Source of the DNA: Streptomyces sp. YPW6
GTDB taxonomy: Bacteria > Actinomycetota > Actinomycetes > Streptomycetales > Streptomycetaceae
Direction: 5' to 3'
DNA length: 64,000 bases
NCBI RefSeq assembly: GCF_018866325.1
Contig: NZ_CP076457.1
Location: forward strand, 1,302,001 to 1,366,000
The notes beneath the pieces are model-generated. The model did not search any database, was not told the origin of the DNA, and was given only the letters and a program-made list of their open reading frames with translations. Position 1 is the first letter of the stretch; each line of letters opens with the position of its first letter. Of this stretch, positions 15,695-23,615 are shown in pieces. The position numbers and the translations under genes are program-made.

Positions 15695-17382
15695 CGGCGG
15701 GACGCCGGCAGGGTCAGGGAGCGCAGGCCGAGGGTCTCGGTGGGGTCTTTGGCGGTCTCGGGCGTGTCCGGCCCGGGGGTGGGGGCGGTGGGTCCGGAGC
15801 CTCCGGAGCGGCGGCGGGCGGACTTCGGGCGGCGGTCGGCGCGGCGCAGCCGGCCCCGGGGCGGGTGGAGCAGGGCCCCGAGAACGGAGCCGCCGGAGGC
15901 GCTGATGATCTCGCGGATGCGCTCCAGGTCGCTGCGGTGCACCTCGCGCGGATCGCACACGATCATGACGCCGGTGACCCGGTCGACGAGGGCGACCGCG
16001 TCGGCGTAGGCGAGGACGGGCGGGGCGAGCACGATGACGACCGTTCCCGGGCTGTCGGCCTCGCCGACGATGCGGCCGACGGGCGGGGAGGTGAGGGCGC
16101 GCGGGACGTTGTCCACGACGGTGCCGGGGATCAGGGTGAAGGCCCCGGAGCCGGGGACGTCCACGCCCGAGCGGGTGCCGGTGGGCCAGCTGCCGTCGCC
16201 CTCGTCGGCGGCCCAGCGCGGCGAACGCGACTCGTGGGCGGCGGAGCCCAGCTCGCGGGCGAGGGCCGGGGTGCGCAGGTCGGCCTCGACGAGCAGCACG
16301 TCCCGGCCCATCTCGGCGAAGGCGGCGGCGAGGTTGGCGGCAGCGGCGGCGCCCTCCGCGTTGTCCCCGCGCGGGGCGGTGACCAGCAGGCGGCGGCTCG
16401 CGGCGAACGCGGGGTCGTAGGCGAGCCGGAAGGCGACCGCGCGGTACTCCTCGGCGAGCCGGGAGCCGGTGCGGCCGATGGCGAGCAGCCCGCCCCCGGC
16501 GGAGCGTTCCCGGGGCAGGGTGCCCAGCAGCGGCGCGCCCAGCGAGCGGACCAGTTCGCGGTCGGAGCGTACGGCGGGGTCGAAGACGAGCCGTACCCAG
16601 GACAGCAGCAGCCCCAGTGCCAGGCCGACGACACCGCCGAGGCCGAGCAGCAGGGGCAGGCCCGCGCCGGTGGGCGAGGTCGGGGCGACCGGCTTCTTGT
16701 TGAGGTAGCCGGGGGTGGTGTCCAGGGCCTTCAGCTCGGAGATCTTCCGGGTCAGCTCCGAGATGGCGACGATGATGTTGGCGCGGGCGCTGGTGACGTC
16801 GTCGGCCGCGCCCGCACCGATCTGCCTCTCCAGCAGATCGCGCTTCTCCTCCAGCGGCTTCAGCTGGGCGCGGTAGCCGTCCGCCATGTTCTCGATGCTC
16901 TCCTCGGTGCGCGCCTTGCGGTGGGCCAGATAGGCGCCTGCGAGGGCTTCGGCGCGGACCCGGGACTGCTCGGGGGTGGCGCCGGTGTAGGCGAAGCGGA
17001 GGATGAGGGTGTTGGGCGGGTTGGTGACCTGGAGTCCGGCGAGCAGTTCGCGGGCGGTGACGTCGTCGCCCTGCTTGAGCAGGGTGCCCGCGGCCAGGGT
17101 GCCGACGGTGTCGCCGGCGGCGGTCTGGCGCTCGGAGCCGATGTTGATGCCCTTGTCCGCGGTGGCTCCCGCGGCGAAGGGGTCGGCGATGGCGGAGCGG
17201 ACCTGGACCTCGCCGGTCGCGGAGTACGTCTTCTCGCCGCCGAGGGCGAGGTAGGCGCCGCCGAGCAGTCCGACGACGACGCCGACGGCCAGCAGGGCCC
17301 GGTAGCGCAGGAGTTGACGGAACTGGTCGCGCAGGAGCGCGGGCTCGTCGTGGTCGTCCAGGACCCGGTTCGCAGGTGTCAT
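15691..17382 (-). CDS. Wzz-like chain-length protein with degenerate BY-kinase domain
   Basis: 563 aa. N-terminal membrane helix (about 29-47), periplasmic-type Wzz domain with a coiled-coil stretch (about 150-220), and a second helix (241-262). A cytoplasmic P-loop-fold domain shows a Walker-B-like VLLVEADLR (362-370). The Walker A site is lost: the place of the usual GEGKS holds GDNAEGA (339-345), with no Lys or Ser. No tyrosine cluster ends the protein; the tail is Arg/Lys- then Pro/Thr-rich. So it looks like a polysaccharide co-polymerase that controls chain length but probably cannot act as a tyrosine kinase. ATG 17382 overlaps the upstream GT4 stop (ATGA) and its own stop overlaps the Wzx-like GTG. 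Confidence 0.85.
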   Translation of the reverse strand: MTPANRVLDDHDEPALLRDQFRQLLRYRALLAVGVVVGLLGGAYLALGGEKTYSATGEVQVRSAIADPFAAGATADKGINIGSERQTAAGDTVGTLAAGTLLKQGDDVTARELLAGLQVTNPPNTLILRFAYTGATPEQSRVRAEALAGAYLAHRKARTEESIENMADGYRAQLKPLEEKRDLLERQIGAGAADDVTSARANIIVAISELTRKISELKALDTTPGYLNKKPVAPTSPTGAGLPLLLGLGGVVGLALGLLLSWVRLVFDPAVRSDRELVRSLGAPLLGTLPRERSAGGGLLAIGRTGSRLAEEYRAVAFRLAYDPAFAASRRLLVTAPRGDNAEGAAAAANLAAAFAEMGRDVLLVEADLRTPALARELGSAAHESRSPRWAADEGDGSWPTGTRSGVDVPGSGAFTLIPGTVVDNVPRALTSPPVGRIVGEADSPGTVVIVLAPPVLAYADAVALVDRVTGVMIVCDPREVHRSDLERIREIISASGGSVLGALLHPPRGRLRRADRRPKSARRRSGGSGPTAPTPGPDTPETAKDPTETLGLRSLTLPASRR

Positions 17383-18641
17383 CGGCGGCCACTGTCCTGT
17401 CCGTCCCGCAGGACCTCGGCGAGCAGGTCGTCGAAGCGGGCGAGCCCCGCCTCCCGGCTCAGCCGGCGTGCGACGTACCGCGGCCCCTCGGCCCCGAGGG
17501 CGTCGGCGGCGGGCGGGTCGGCGGCGAGCTTCTGTACGGCGTCCCGCAGGGCGGCCGGGTCCTCGGGGGCGACGAGGACTCCGGCGCCGGAACGGCGGAC
17601 CTCGTCGGCGGTGCCGCCCTCGTCGGCGACGGAGGCGATCACGGGGCGGCCGGAGGTGAAGTAGGAGGTGAGCTTGGAGGGGACGCTCATGTCGAGGACC
17701 GAGGCGCGCTGGGTCACCGCGAGCACGTCGGCGGCGGCCAGCACGTCGGTGAACTCGTCGGCCCCCGCGGGCTCCAGGAACTCCACGTTGGCGAGCCCCT
17801 CGGCACGGGCGCGCAGGGCGTCGCGCTGGTTGCCGTCGCCCATCAGGACGACGCGGACGCCGGGGGCGAGGCGGGCGGTGTCCACCAGGACCTCCAGGCC
17901 CTGCTTGAGGCCCATGTTGCCGGAGTGCAGGATCACCGGGACGCCGTCGGGCCAGCCGAGCCTGGCCCGGGTGGCGGCCCGGTCTCCGGTGGGGCCCTGC
18001 ACATGGGTCCAGTTGGGGACGACCCGGATGCGGCCGGGGTCGACGCCGAGGGCCTGGACCCCGGGGACGAAGCTCTCGTGGATGACGCCGACGAGGGCCG
18101 CTCCGCGCAGGGCGTACCGTTCGGCGGCCGCGGCGGCCGCGGCGGCCCTGCCCCCGCCCCGGATGCCGCTCTGCGCGGCGGCGGCGCCCATCAGGTCCTG
18201 GACGACGGGGAGGTAGGGCACGCGGTGGCGCCGGGCGAGGCGGGCCCCGATGACCCCGCCGGCGAGGCTGGGCATCTGGGAGATCACGACGTCGGGGCGG
18301 CCGGGCGGCGGTGCGATCAGCCCGGTGGCGAGAATGCTGGCTTCGAACGCTGCGCGTTTCACAGCAGTCTGACGGGGCGGCACATAGTGGCGGCGGCGGT
18401 GGACGCCGACGCCGCCGCGTATCTCCACCGTCCGCCACACGCCCCGGTAGCTCTCCTCCAGTCGCCAGGAGGGGTAGTGCGGCATGCCGGTGAGCGCCCG
18501 GACACGGGCGCCGGACGCGGCCCAGTGCTCGGCCAGTTGGGTGGCGTAGGGGCCTATGCCGGTGAGTTCCGGCGCGTAGTTGGTCGAGACCAGCAGAAGT
18601 CGGCGGCCCCGGAGCGGGCCGGGCCTTGCAGCTTCGGACAT
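17379..18641 (-). CDS. Glycosyltransferase family 4 (WcaI-like)
   Basis: 420 aa GT-B glycosyltransferase. It starts with LLLVSTNYAPELTGIGPYATQLAEH, the WcaI/colanic acid fucosyltransferase-like opening (shown in part). The C-terminal domain has VILHSGNMGLKQGLEVLV and VPSKLTSYFTSGRPVIAS, the motif that binds the nucleotide-sugar diphosphate. Resemblance to colanic acid fucosyltransferases fits the presence of gmd and fcl, but the donor is inferred. ATG 18641 was chosen over an upstream in-frame ATG because GGGGGAAGGCGA precedes it. First gene of a three-gene coupled operon with the Wzz-like and Wzx-like genes. Confidence 0.88.
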   Translation of the reverse strand: MSEAARPGPLRGRRLLLVSTNYAPELTGIGPYATQLAEHWAASGARVRALTGMPHYPSWRLEESYRGVWRTVEIRGGVGVHRRRHYVPPRQTAVKRAAFEASILATGLIAPPPGRPDVVISQMPSLAGGVIGARLARRHRVPYLPVVQDLMGAAAAQSGIRGGGRAAAAAAAAERYALRGAALVGVIHESFVPGVQALGVDPGRIRVVPNWTHVQGPTGDRAATRARLGWPDGVPVILHSGNMGLKQGLEVLVDTARLAPGVRVVLMGDGNQRDALRARAEGLANVEFLEPAGADEFTDVLAAADVLAVTQRASVLDMSVPSKLTSYFTSGRPVIASVADEGGTADEVRRSGAGVLVAPEDPAALRDAVQKLAADPPAADALGAEGPRYVARRLSREAGLARFDDLLAEVLRDGQDSGRR

Positions 18642-18792
18642 CGGACGATCGCCTTCCCCCCACGGCAGCCGCTGTTCCCGGCGAGGAACAGCCCGCGCCG
18701 AGCTTATCCGTTCACGGCCTGCACAAGTGTTCTTCACAGTAAGGTCGTTGGCACATCACCGGATCACGTTCACCGTGGGGGGAGAGATACGG
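18642..18792. promoter_or_regulatory. Divergent promoter region, GT4 / nucleotidyltransferase
   Basis: About 150 bases between two divergent starts, with lower GC than the flanks around 18700-18770. It contains recurring gttcac / gttcttcac elements (18711, 18729, 18768) similar to the gttcacag before the Wzy-like gene (12871). I cannot define -10/-35 boxes with confidence. Confidence 0.3.
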
Positions 18793-19242
18793 ATGGTGCA
18801 GCACAGGGTGGGTTACGCACCCGGGGTGTACGACCTGTTCCACGTCGGGCACCTCAACATTCTGCGGCATGCCCGCAGTCAGTGCGACTACCTGGTCGCG
18901 GGGGTCGTGTCGGACGAGATGGCCGCGCTGGCCAAGGGCCATACGCCGGTGATCCCGCTCCGCGAACGCCTGGAGATCGTCCGCAGCGTGCGCTTCGTGG
19001 ACGCCGCGTTCGTGGAGACCGTGCCGGACAAGGTCGAGACCTGGCAGCAGGTCCGGTTCGACGTGATCTTCAAGGGGGACGACTGGCGGGGCACCGAGAA
19101 GGGGCTGAAGCTGGAGCGCGACTTCGCCGAAGTGGGCGTGGAGGTCGTCTACTTCCCGTACACCGTGCACACGTCCAGCACCCAGCTGCGCCGGGCGCTG
19201 GACGTCCTCGTCAGCCGGCCCGGAGCGCTCTCAGCTCCCTGA
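18793..19242 (+). CDS. TagD-like nucleotidyltransferase (CTP:alcohol-phosphate type)
   Basis: 149 aa cytidylyltransferase-fold enzyme. HxGH is at 17-20 within GVYDLFHVGHLN, and the second half ends with a HTSSTQLRR segment at the site of the usual ISTT motif. The family (glycerol-3-phosphate, ethanolamine-phosphate or ribitol-5-phosphate cytidylyltransferases and relatives) activates small alcohol phosphates as CDP-alcohols. The neighbour, overlapping convergently by 32 bases, is a CDP-alcohol phosphotransferase that would use such a product. The substrate cannot be told from sequence. ATG 18793 follows GGGGGGAGAGATACGG; GTG 18796 is the alternative. Confidence 0.88.
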   Translation: MVQHRVGYAPGVYDLFHVGHLNILRHARSQCDYLVAGVVSDEMAALAKGHTPVIPLRERLEIVRSVRFVDAAFVETVPDKVETWQQVRFDVIFKGDDWRGTEKGLKLERDFAEVGVEVVYFPYTVHTSSTQLRRALDVLVSRPGALSAP

Positions 19243-19948
19243 ACCACTTGGCGAGGAAGGCCGCCAGGAAGAGCGTGTGCACGACTGCGAGCGCGGCGTA
19301 CCCGGCGCGGAAGGCGCCGGGTGCGCCGAGCAGCAGGAAGACCAGGCAGAACACCCCGTAGTCGGCGGGCAGCAGGGCGACGGCCCGCACCCGGGAGACG
19401 GGCGCCGCCGGTGTCGTCGCCCAGGACGGGCCCCGGGCGCTCGCCGCCGCCTTGCCGAGGTGTTCGCGCAGCAACCCCGCACAGAAGGTGACCACGGCGG
19501 CCAGCTGGAAGCCGAGCGGAAGCAACAGCCAGGCATCCGCAGGCAGTTCACCGAAGCGGTAGAAGGAGATCAGGACCGCGGTGTGGACGAGCACCAGCTT
19601 GCCGCAGTCCACGACATGGTCCAGCCATTCCCCGTCGGGCCCGCCCCGGCCGGTGAGCCGGGCGAGCTGCCCGTCGGCGGAGTCGAAGGCGAACCCGATC
19701 GCGAGGGCCGCCCAGACCAGGACGGCGAGGGTCCAGGACGGTTCGGCGAGCGCGACGGCCGCCAGCGCGCCGTAGGTGAACAGCGCGCTGATCAGCGTGA
19801 CGTGATTGGGTGTCAGTCCAGCCCGATAGGACCCGGCCGCGAGCACGCGGCCGGCGGGCCGGTTCACGTACCGCGAGTAGAGCGAGACGCCCTTGGCGCT
19901 CTTCTGTGCGCCGCGCAGTTCGCGCAGCACGGTGCCCGTGCTTCCCAT
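19211..19948 (-). CDS. CDP-alcohol phosphotransferase
   Basis: Integral membrane enzyme of 245 aa that moves a phospho-alcohol from a CDP-alcohol to a hydroxyl acceptor. The complete family motif D-x2-DG-x2-AR-x8-G-x3-D-x3-D is at 89-114 (Asp89, Asp92, Gly93, Ala96, Arg97, Gly106, Asp110, Asp114). About six hydrophobic helices surround it. ATG 19948 was chosen because GGGGGG lies just upstream. In this locus it could decorate the polymer or make a lipid anchor rather than a housekeeping phospholipid; that is inference from the adjacent nucleotidyltransferase and glycosyltransferases. Confidence 0.9.
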   Translation of the reverse strand: MGSTGTVLRELRGAQKSAKGVSLYSRYVNRPAGRVLAAGSYRAGLTPNHVTLISALFTYGALAAVALAEPSWTLAVLVWAALAIGFAFDSADGQLARLTGRGGPDGEWLDHVVDCGKLVLVHTAVLISFYRFGELPADAWLLLPLGFQLAAVVTFCAGLLREHLGKAAASARGPSWATTPAAPVSRVRAVALLPADYGVFCLVFLLLGAPGAFRAGYAALAVVHTLFLAAFLAKWFRELRALRAG

Positions 19949-20037
19949 ACGCCCCCCAGCGTCCGGCAGTGCCCGCATCATGGCACGCGGGCCCGGGGCC
20001 GTGGGGTGTTTGGCGGGGGCGGGCTGTGAGAAGCCGC

Positions 20038-20391
20038 TCACTTCCCGTCGGTGAGCTGCTCGTCGAGCTCGTCGAAGAGCAGCTCGCTGTGGTCGACCTG
20101 GCCGGTGCGGTACGCGGAGCGGGCCACCAGGTGCGAGGCGACCGGACCGGTGAGCATCTGGAAGAAGGCGATGAGGCCGAGGGTCGCCAGGTCCATGCCG
20201 CTGCGCAGCCGCAGCGCGACCCCGGCCAGCACCAGGATCATGCCGAGGGTCTGCGGCTTGGTGGCGGAGTGGCTGCGGGAGAGGACGTCGGGCAGCCGGA
20301 GCATGCCGATCACTCCGAGCAGGCAGGTCGCGGCGCCGGTCAGGAGCAGGACGGCGCCGGCCGTGTCGACGATCTGGAGCCAGAGGTTCAC
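20038..20391 (-). CDS. mrpG: Na+/H+ antiporter subunit G
   Basis: 117 aa, three membrane helices, with the MnhG/PhaG core GVIGMLRLPDVLSRSHSATK. Last gene of the mrp operon, overlapping mrpF by ATGA. The Mrp complex is a multi-subunit membrane antiporter that exports Na+ for H+ and supports pH and salt homeostasis. The acidic C-terminal tail (EDELDEQLTDGK-like) is cytoplasmic. Confidence 0.93.
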   Translation of the reverse strand: MNLWLQIVDTAGAVLLLTGAATCLLGVIGMLRLPDVLSRSHSATKPQTLGMILVLAGVALRLRSGMDLATLGLIAFFQMLTGPVASHLVARSAYRTGQVDHSELLFDELDEQLTDGK

Positions 20392-20726
20392 CGCGGGCCC
20401 TCCCGGGCGTCGTCGGAGTGCGGAGGGGAGCCGGCCGGGTCGCGGGGCCGGTCGCGCACGGCGATGAACCGGGCGATCCCCACCGAGCCGGTGAAGCCGA
20501 GGAAGGCCAGCACCAGCATGATCGGGAAGTAGAACGAGTCACGGGCGAAGGCCGACTTGGCGGCCAGACCGGCGATGATCAGGGCGGCGCAGACATCCAG
20601 CGAGATCGCCCGGTCCAGCATGGAGGGGCCACGCCAGATCCGGGCGAGCAGCAGTCCCCCGGCGATGAGTACCAGGACGACGGCGCTGGTGAGCAGGGCC
20701 TGGTCGACCCGTTCGGGTGCGGTCAC
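20388..20726 (-). CDS. mrpF: Na+/H+ antiporter subunit F
   Basis: 112 aa with three hydrophobic helices and the MnhF signature RIWRGPSMLDRAISLDV followed by FLGFTGSVGIARF. Lies between mrpE and mrpG with 4-base overlaps on both sides. The C-terminus is a short hydrophilic tail. Confidence 0.93.
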   Translation of the reverse strand: MTAPERVDQALLTSAVVLVLIAGGLLLARIWRGPSMLDRAISLDVCAALIIAGLAAKSAFARDSFYFPIMLVLAFLGFTGSVGIARFIAVRDRPRDPAGSPPHSDDAREGPR

Positions 20727-21352
20727 GGTGCGGGCCTCCCGGCGGCGAGCTGGGGCGGTGGCGGGGGTTCGGCGACCCGGGCGATCTCGTCACGGGTGCC
20801 GAAGGCCCGTACGGTCAGCTCCTCCATCCGCCACACCTTGCGGCGGGCGGCTTCGAGCTCTTCGGGCCGGTCGGCGTCCAGGACGTGCAGGAAGAGAGTG
20901 GCCGTCGCCCGGCGCACCTCGATGATGGAGCCGCCGGGGACGTTGGAGACGGCGACGGCGGTGGCGGCGAGCATCAGGTCGCTGCGGCAGCGCAGGGGGA
21001 CGCCGATGACGGCCGCCCGGTGCGGCAGCCCGGAGAAGGTCTGCCGGGTGACCTTCACCCCCGAGGTGTACATGTCGTGGAAGAGGTAGCCCGCCAGGCA
21101 CACGATGCCCCAGGGGTGGAGACGCAGTCCGAGATCGACCCGGGGCAGCGGGAAGGCGATACAGACGGCGACCGAGACGACCAGGCCGGTGAGAACGTTG
21201 GCCCAGGTGAGGGTGGACCACAGCAGCACCCAGATGACGGTGAGCCAGACGATCAGCGGAAGATCGAGGACCCGCCGCCGCCGGGTGCCGAACTCGAAGC
21301 TCAGGGGCGGCAGATCGGCGTTGCGGAAGGAGAGGCCCAGAACGCGTTTCAC
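20723..21352 (-). CDS. mrpE: Na+/H+ antiporter subunit E
   Basis: 209 aa. MnhE/PhaE family: N-terminal cluster of hydrophobic helices (VWLTVIWVLLWSTLTWANVL), then a soluble domain with VPLRCRSDLMLAATAVAVSN and PGGSIIEV. Stop and start overlap neighbouring genes by four bases. The C-terminal extension ends in a Pro-rich PPPPPQL segment. Confidence 0.93.
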   Translation of the reverse strand: MKRVLGLSFRNADLPPLSFEFGTRRRRVLDLPLIVWLTVIWVLLWSTLTWANVLTGLVVSVAVCIAFPLPRVDLGLRLHPWGIVCLAGYLFHDMYTSGVKVTRQTFSGLPHRAAVIGVPLRCRSDLMLAATAVAVSNVPGGSIIEVRRATATLFLHVLDADRPEELEAARRKVWRMEELTVRAFGTRDEIARVAEPPPPPQLAAGRPAP

Positions 21353-23001
21353 CGGCCCAGCACCTCCTGGACGTAGGGGGCCCGTTCGAGGAGTTCGGCG
21401 GCCGTGCGGTCGGTGTAGGCGGTGAGCGGGTCGGCGAACACGGTGAAGGCGAGCCCGAGCGCGATGGTGGCCGCGGTGGCCGCGACCATGGGGTGGGGCA
21501 GTCGGCTGGTGGTGGTGACGGCCCGCTCGTGCAGGGTCGCCGCGGAGGCGCGTCCGGCGGGCGGGGGCATGGTTCCGATGCCCTCGTCACCGGTCCCGAA
21601 CACGCCGTCCGGGCCCGGGTCGCTGTCGTCGTCGCTGACGTCTCCGGACTCCAGGACGGTGCCCGCGGCGGCCTGGCCGGGCGGGGCGGCGCGCCAGAAG
21701 GCGAGGTTCCAGACCTTGGCGACCACGTACAGCGTGAGCAGGCTGGTGGCCGCCGATCCGGCGACCAGCACCCAGGCCCAGGCGCCGCCGTCGGCGACGC
21801 CCGCGCGCATCAGCCCGAGCTTGCCGATGAAGCCCGAGAGCGGGGGGATCCCTGCGAGGTTCATCGCGGGCACGAAGAACAGCGCGGCGAGCATCGGCGC
21901 GGCCCTGGCCAGACCGCCGAGCCGGGTCAGCTCCGTGGTGCCGCCGCGGCGTTCGATGAGCCCGGTGACGAGGAACAGCGTCGTCTGGACGGTGATGTGG
22001 TGGGCGACGTACACGATGGCCCCGCCGTACGCCTCGCGGGTGGCGAGTCCGATCCCGAAGACCATGTAGCCGATGTGGCTGATCAGCGTGAAGGAGAGCA
22101 GCCGCTTGAGGTCGGTCTGGGCGACCGCGCCGAGGATGCCGATGACCATGGAGGCGAGCGCGATGGCCATCAGGAGGTCGCCGATGCGGTTGCCGGGGAA
22201 GAGCAGGGTCTCGGTGCGCAGCATGCAGTAGACGCCGACCTTGGTGAGGAGTCCGGCGAAGACGGCGGTCACGGGGGCCGGGGCGGTGGGGTAGGAGTCG
22301 GGGAGCCAGGCGGCGAGCGGGAAGACGGCGGCCTTGATGGCGAAGACGGTCAGCAGCAGGGCCTGGATCAGGGTCTGTACGCCGACGGGGAGTTCGGCCA
22401 GCCGCCCGGCGAGCTGGGCGAAGTTCGCGGTGCCGGTGGCCGCGTAGGTCATGGCGATGGCGGTGAGGAAGAGCATCGAGGAGAACAGCGAGATGATCAC
22501 GTAGGTGGAGCCGGCCCGCATGCGGGGTCCGGTGCCGCCGAGGGTGAGCAGGACGAAGCTGGCGACCAGCATGATCTCGAAGCCGACGTAGAGGTTGACG
22601 AGGTCGCCCGCGAGGAAGGTGCAGGAGACCCCGGCCACGAGGATCAGATAGGCGGGGTGGAAGACGGCGAGCGGGGTCTCCTTGTCCCGGTCGGTCATGC
22701 CCTGGCCGAGGGAGTAGACGAGCACGCAGAGGGTGACGGCCGAGGAGACCGTGAGCATCAGCCCGGAGAGCCGGTCGGCGACCAGGGTGATGCCGAGCGG
22801 CGGGGCGAAGTCGCCGAGGTGGACGGAGAGCGGGCCCTGCCGGTCTGCGGCGACCATGAGGACCGCCGAGAGCGCGGTGACGGCGGTGAGCACGGCGACG
22901 CTGATGAAGCGCTGGAAGCGCCCCAGCCGGGTGCCGAAGGCGAGGCTGAGTCCGGTGGCGCACAGGGGCAGCAGCACCGGCAGCGGGACGAGCGCGTTCA
23001 T
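21349..23001 (-). CDS. mrpD: Na+/H+ antiporter subunit D
   Basis: 550 aa polytopic protein of the NuoM/NuoN/MrpD proton-translocating family (Proton_antipo_M). It shows the transmembrane Glu in YVGFEIMLVASF and Lys in AIKAAVFPLAAWLPDSYPTAP (given in part), residues conserved for proton transfer. The stretch near residues 440-485 is an Asp/Ser/Gly-rich soluble insert (VSDDDSDPGPDG), unusual compared with the compact bacillary protein. Overlaps mrpC and mrpE by ATGA. Confidence 0.94.
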   Translation of the reverse strand: MNALVPLPVLLPLCATGLSLAFGTRLGRFQRFISVAVLTAVTALSAVLMVAADRQGPLSVHLGDFAPPLGITLVADRLSGLMLTVSSAVTLCVLVYSLGQGMTDRDKETPLAVFHPAYLILVAGVSCTFLAGDLVNLYVGFEIMLVASFVLLTLGGTGPRMRAGSTYVIISLFSSMLFLTAIAMTYAATGTANFAQLAGRLAELPVGVQTLIQALLLTVFAIKAAVFPLAAWLPDSYPTAPAPVTAVFAGLLTKVGVYCMLRTETLLFPGNRIGDLLMAIALASMVIGILGAVAQTDLKRLLSFTLISHIGYMVFGIGLATREAYGGAIVYVAHHITVQTTLFLVTGLIERRGGTTELTRLGGLARAAPMLAALFFVPAMNLAGIPPLSGFIGKLGLMRAGVADGGAWAWVLVAGSAATSLLTLYVVAKVWNLAFWRAAPPGQAAAGTVLESGDVSDDDSDPGPDGVFGTGDEGIGTMPPPAGRASAATLHERAVTTTSRLPHPMVAATAATIALGLAFTVFADPLTAYTDRTAAELLERAPYVQEVLGR

Positions 23002-23615
23002 CCGTCGGCTCCTCGGTCACGGGGGTAGCGGTCGTCCGCCTTGGTGTCGCCGTCGCGGGCGTAGTCCTCCGGGTCCGCGCCCAGCACGTCGTTCCAGAGG
23101 TTGCCGGAGGCGTCGCGGCCCCGGGCCTGGCGGGCCCGGTCGGCGCGGAGGCGGTCGCGGAGCCGGCGGCGCTCCTCGCGGTAGCGTTCGCGCTCCTCGG
23201 CGGTGGGTTCGGCGCCCGAGCGGAACTCCTCGCGCAACTGGGCGCGCTCGGAGAGCACTTCGGCGCGCAGGACGATGCGCCGGTCCTCCAGGTCGTCGTG
23301 GACCTCGTCGGTGCCGGTGATCTGGTGGCTGCGGTAGGCCATGGCCAGCAGGAACGCGGTGGTGGCCAGGGTGATGACGATGGCGGTCAGGGCGATCGCC
23401 TGGGGCAGCGGGTCGGTGATCCGGCTCAGGGACACCCCGTACAGCAGGGGTGCGGCACCGGCCCGGCCGGTCGAGGAGAGCACCAGCAGGTTGATGCCGT
23501 TGCCGAGGATGACGGCGCCGAGCAGGATCCGGGTGAGCGGACGGGTGAGCATGAGGATGCCGCCGACGGCGCAGAGGACGACGGCGGTGGCGATGAGCGA
23601 GGCGCTGACGATCAT
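22998..23615 (-). CDS. mrpC: Na+/H+ antiporter subunit C, with charged C-terminal tail
   Basis: 205 aa. The first 110 residues form a NuoK-like MrpC core with three helices (LTRILLGAVILGNGINLLVL, DPLPQAIALTAIVI). The next 90 residues are almost purely charged (Arg, Glu, Asp) and predicted cytoplasmic. Typical MrpC proteins are near 110-120 aa, so the tail is an addition. Overlaps mrpA and mrpD by four bases. Confidence 0.93.
   Translation of the reverse strand: MIVSASLIATAVVLCAVGGILMLTRPLTRILLGAVILGNGINLLVLSSTGRAGAAPLLYGVSLSRITDPLPQAIALTAIVITLATTAFLLAMAYRSHQITGTDEVHDDLEDRRIVLRAEVLSERAQLREEFRSGAEPTAEERERYREERRRLRDRLRADRARQARGRDASGNLWNDVLGADPEDYARDGDTKADDRYPRDRGADG

Noticed and set aside
15695..17392. 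Single large frame joining the Wzx-like protein to upstream sequence
   Set aside because: The upstream part is a shifted frame of the Wzz-like gene; the real gene starts at GTG 15694 with a 4-base overlap.
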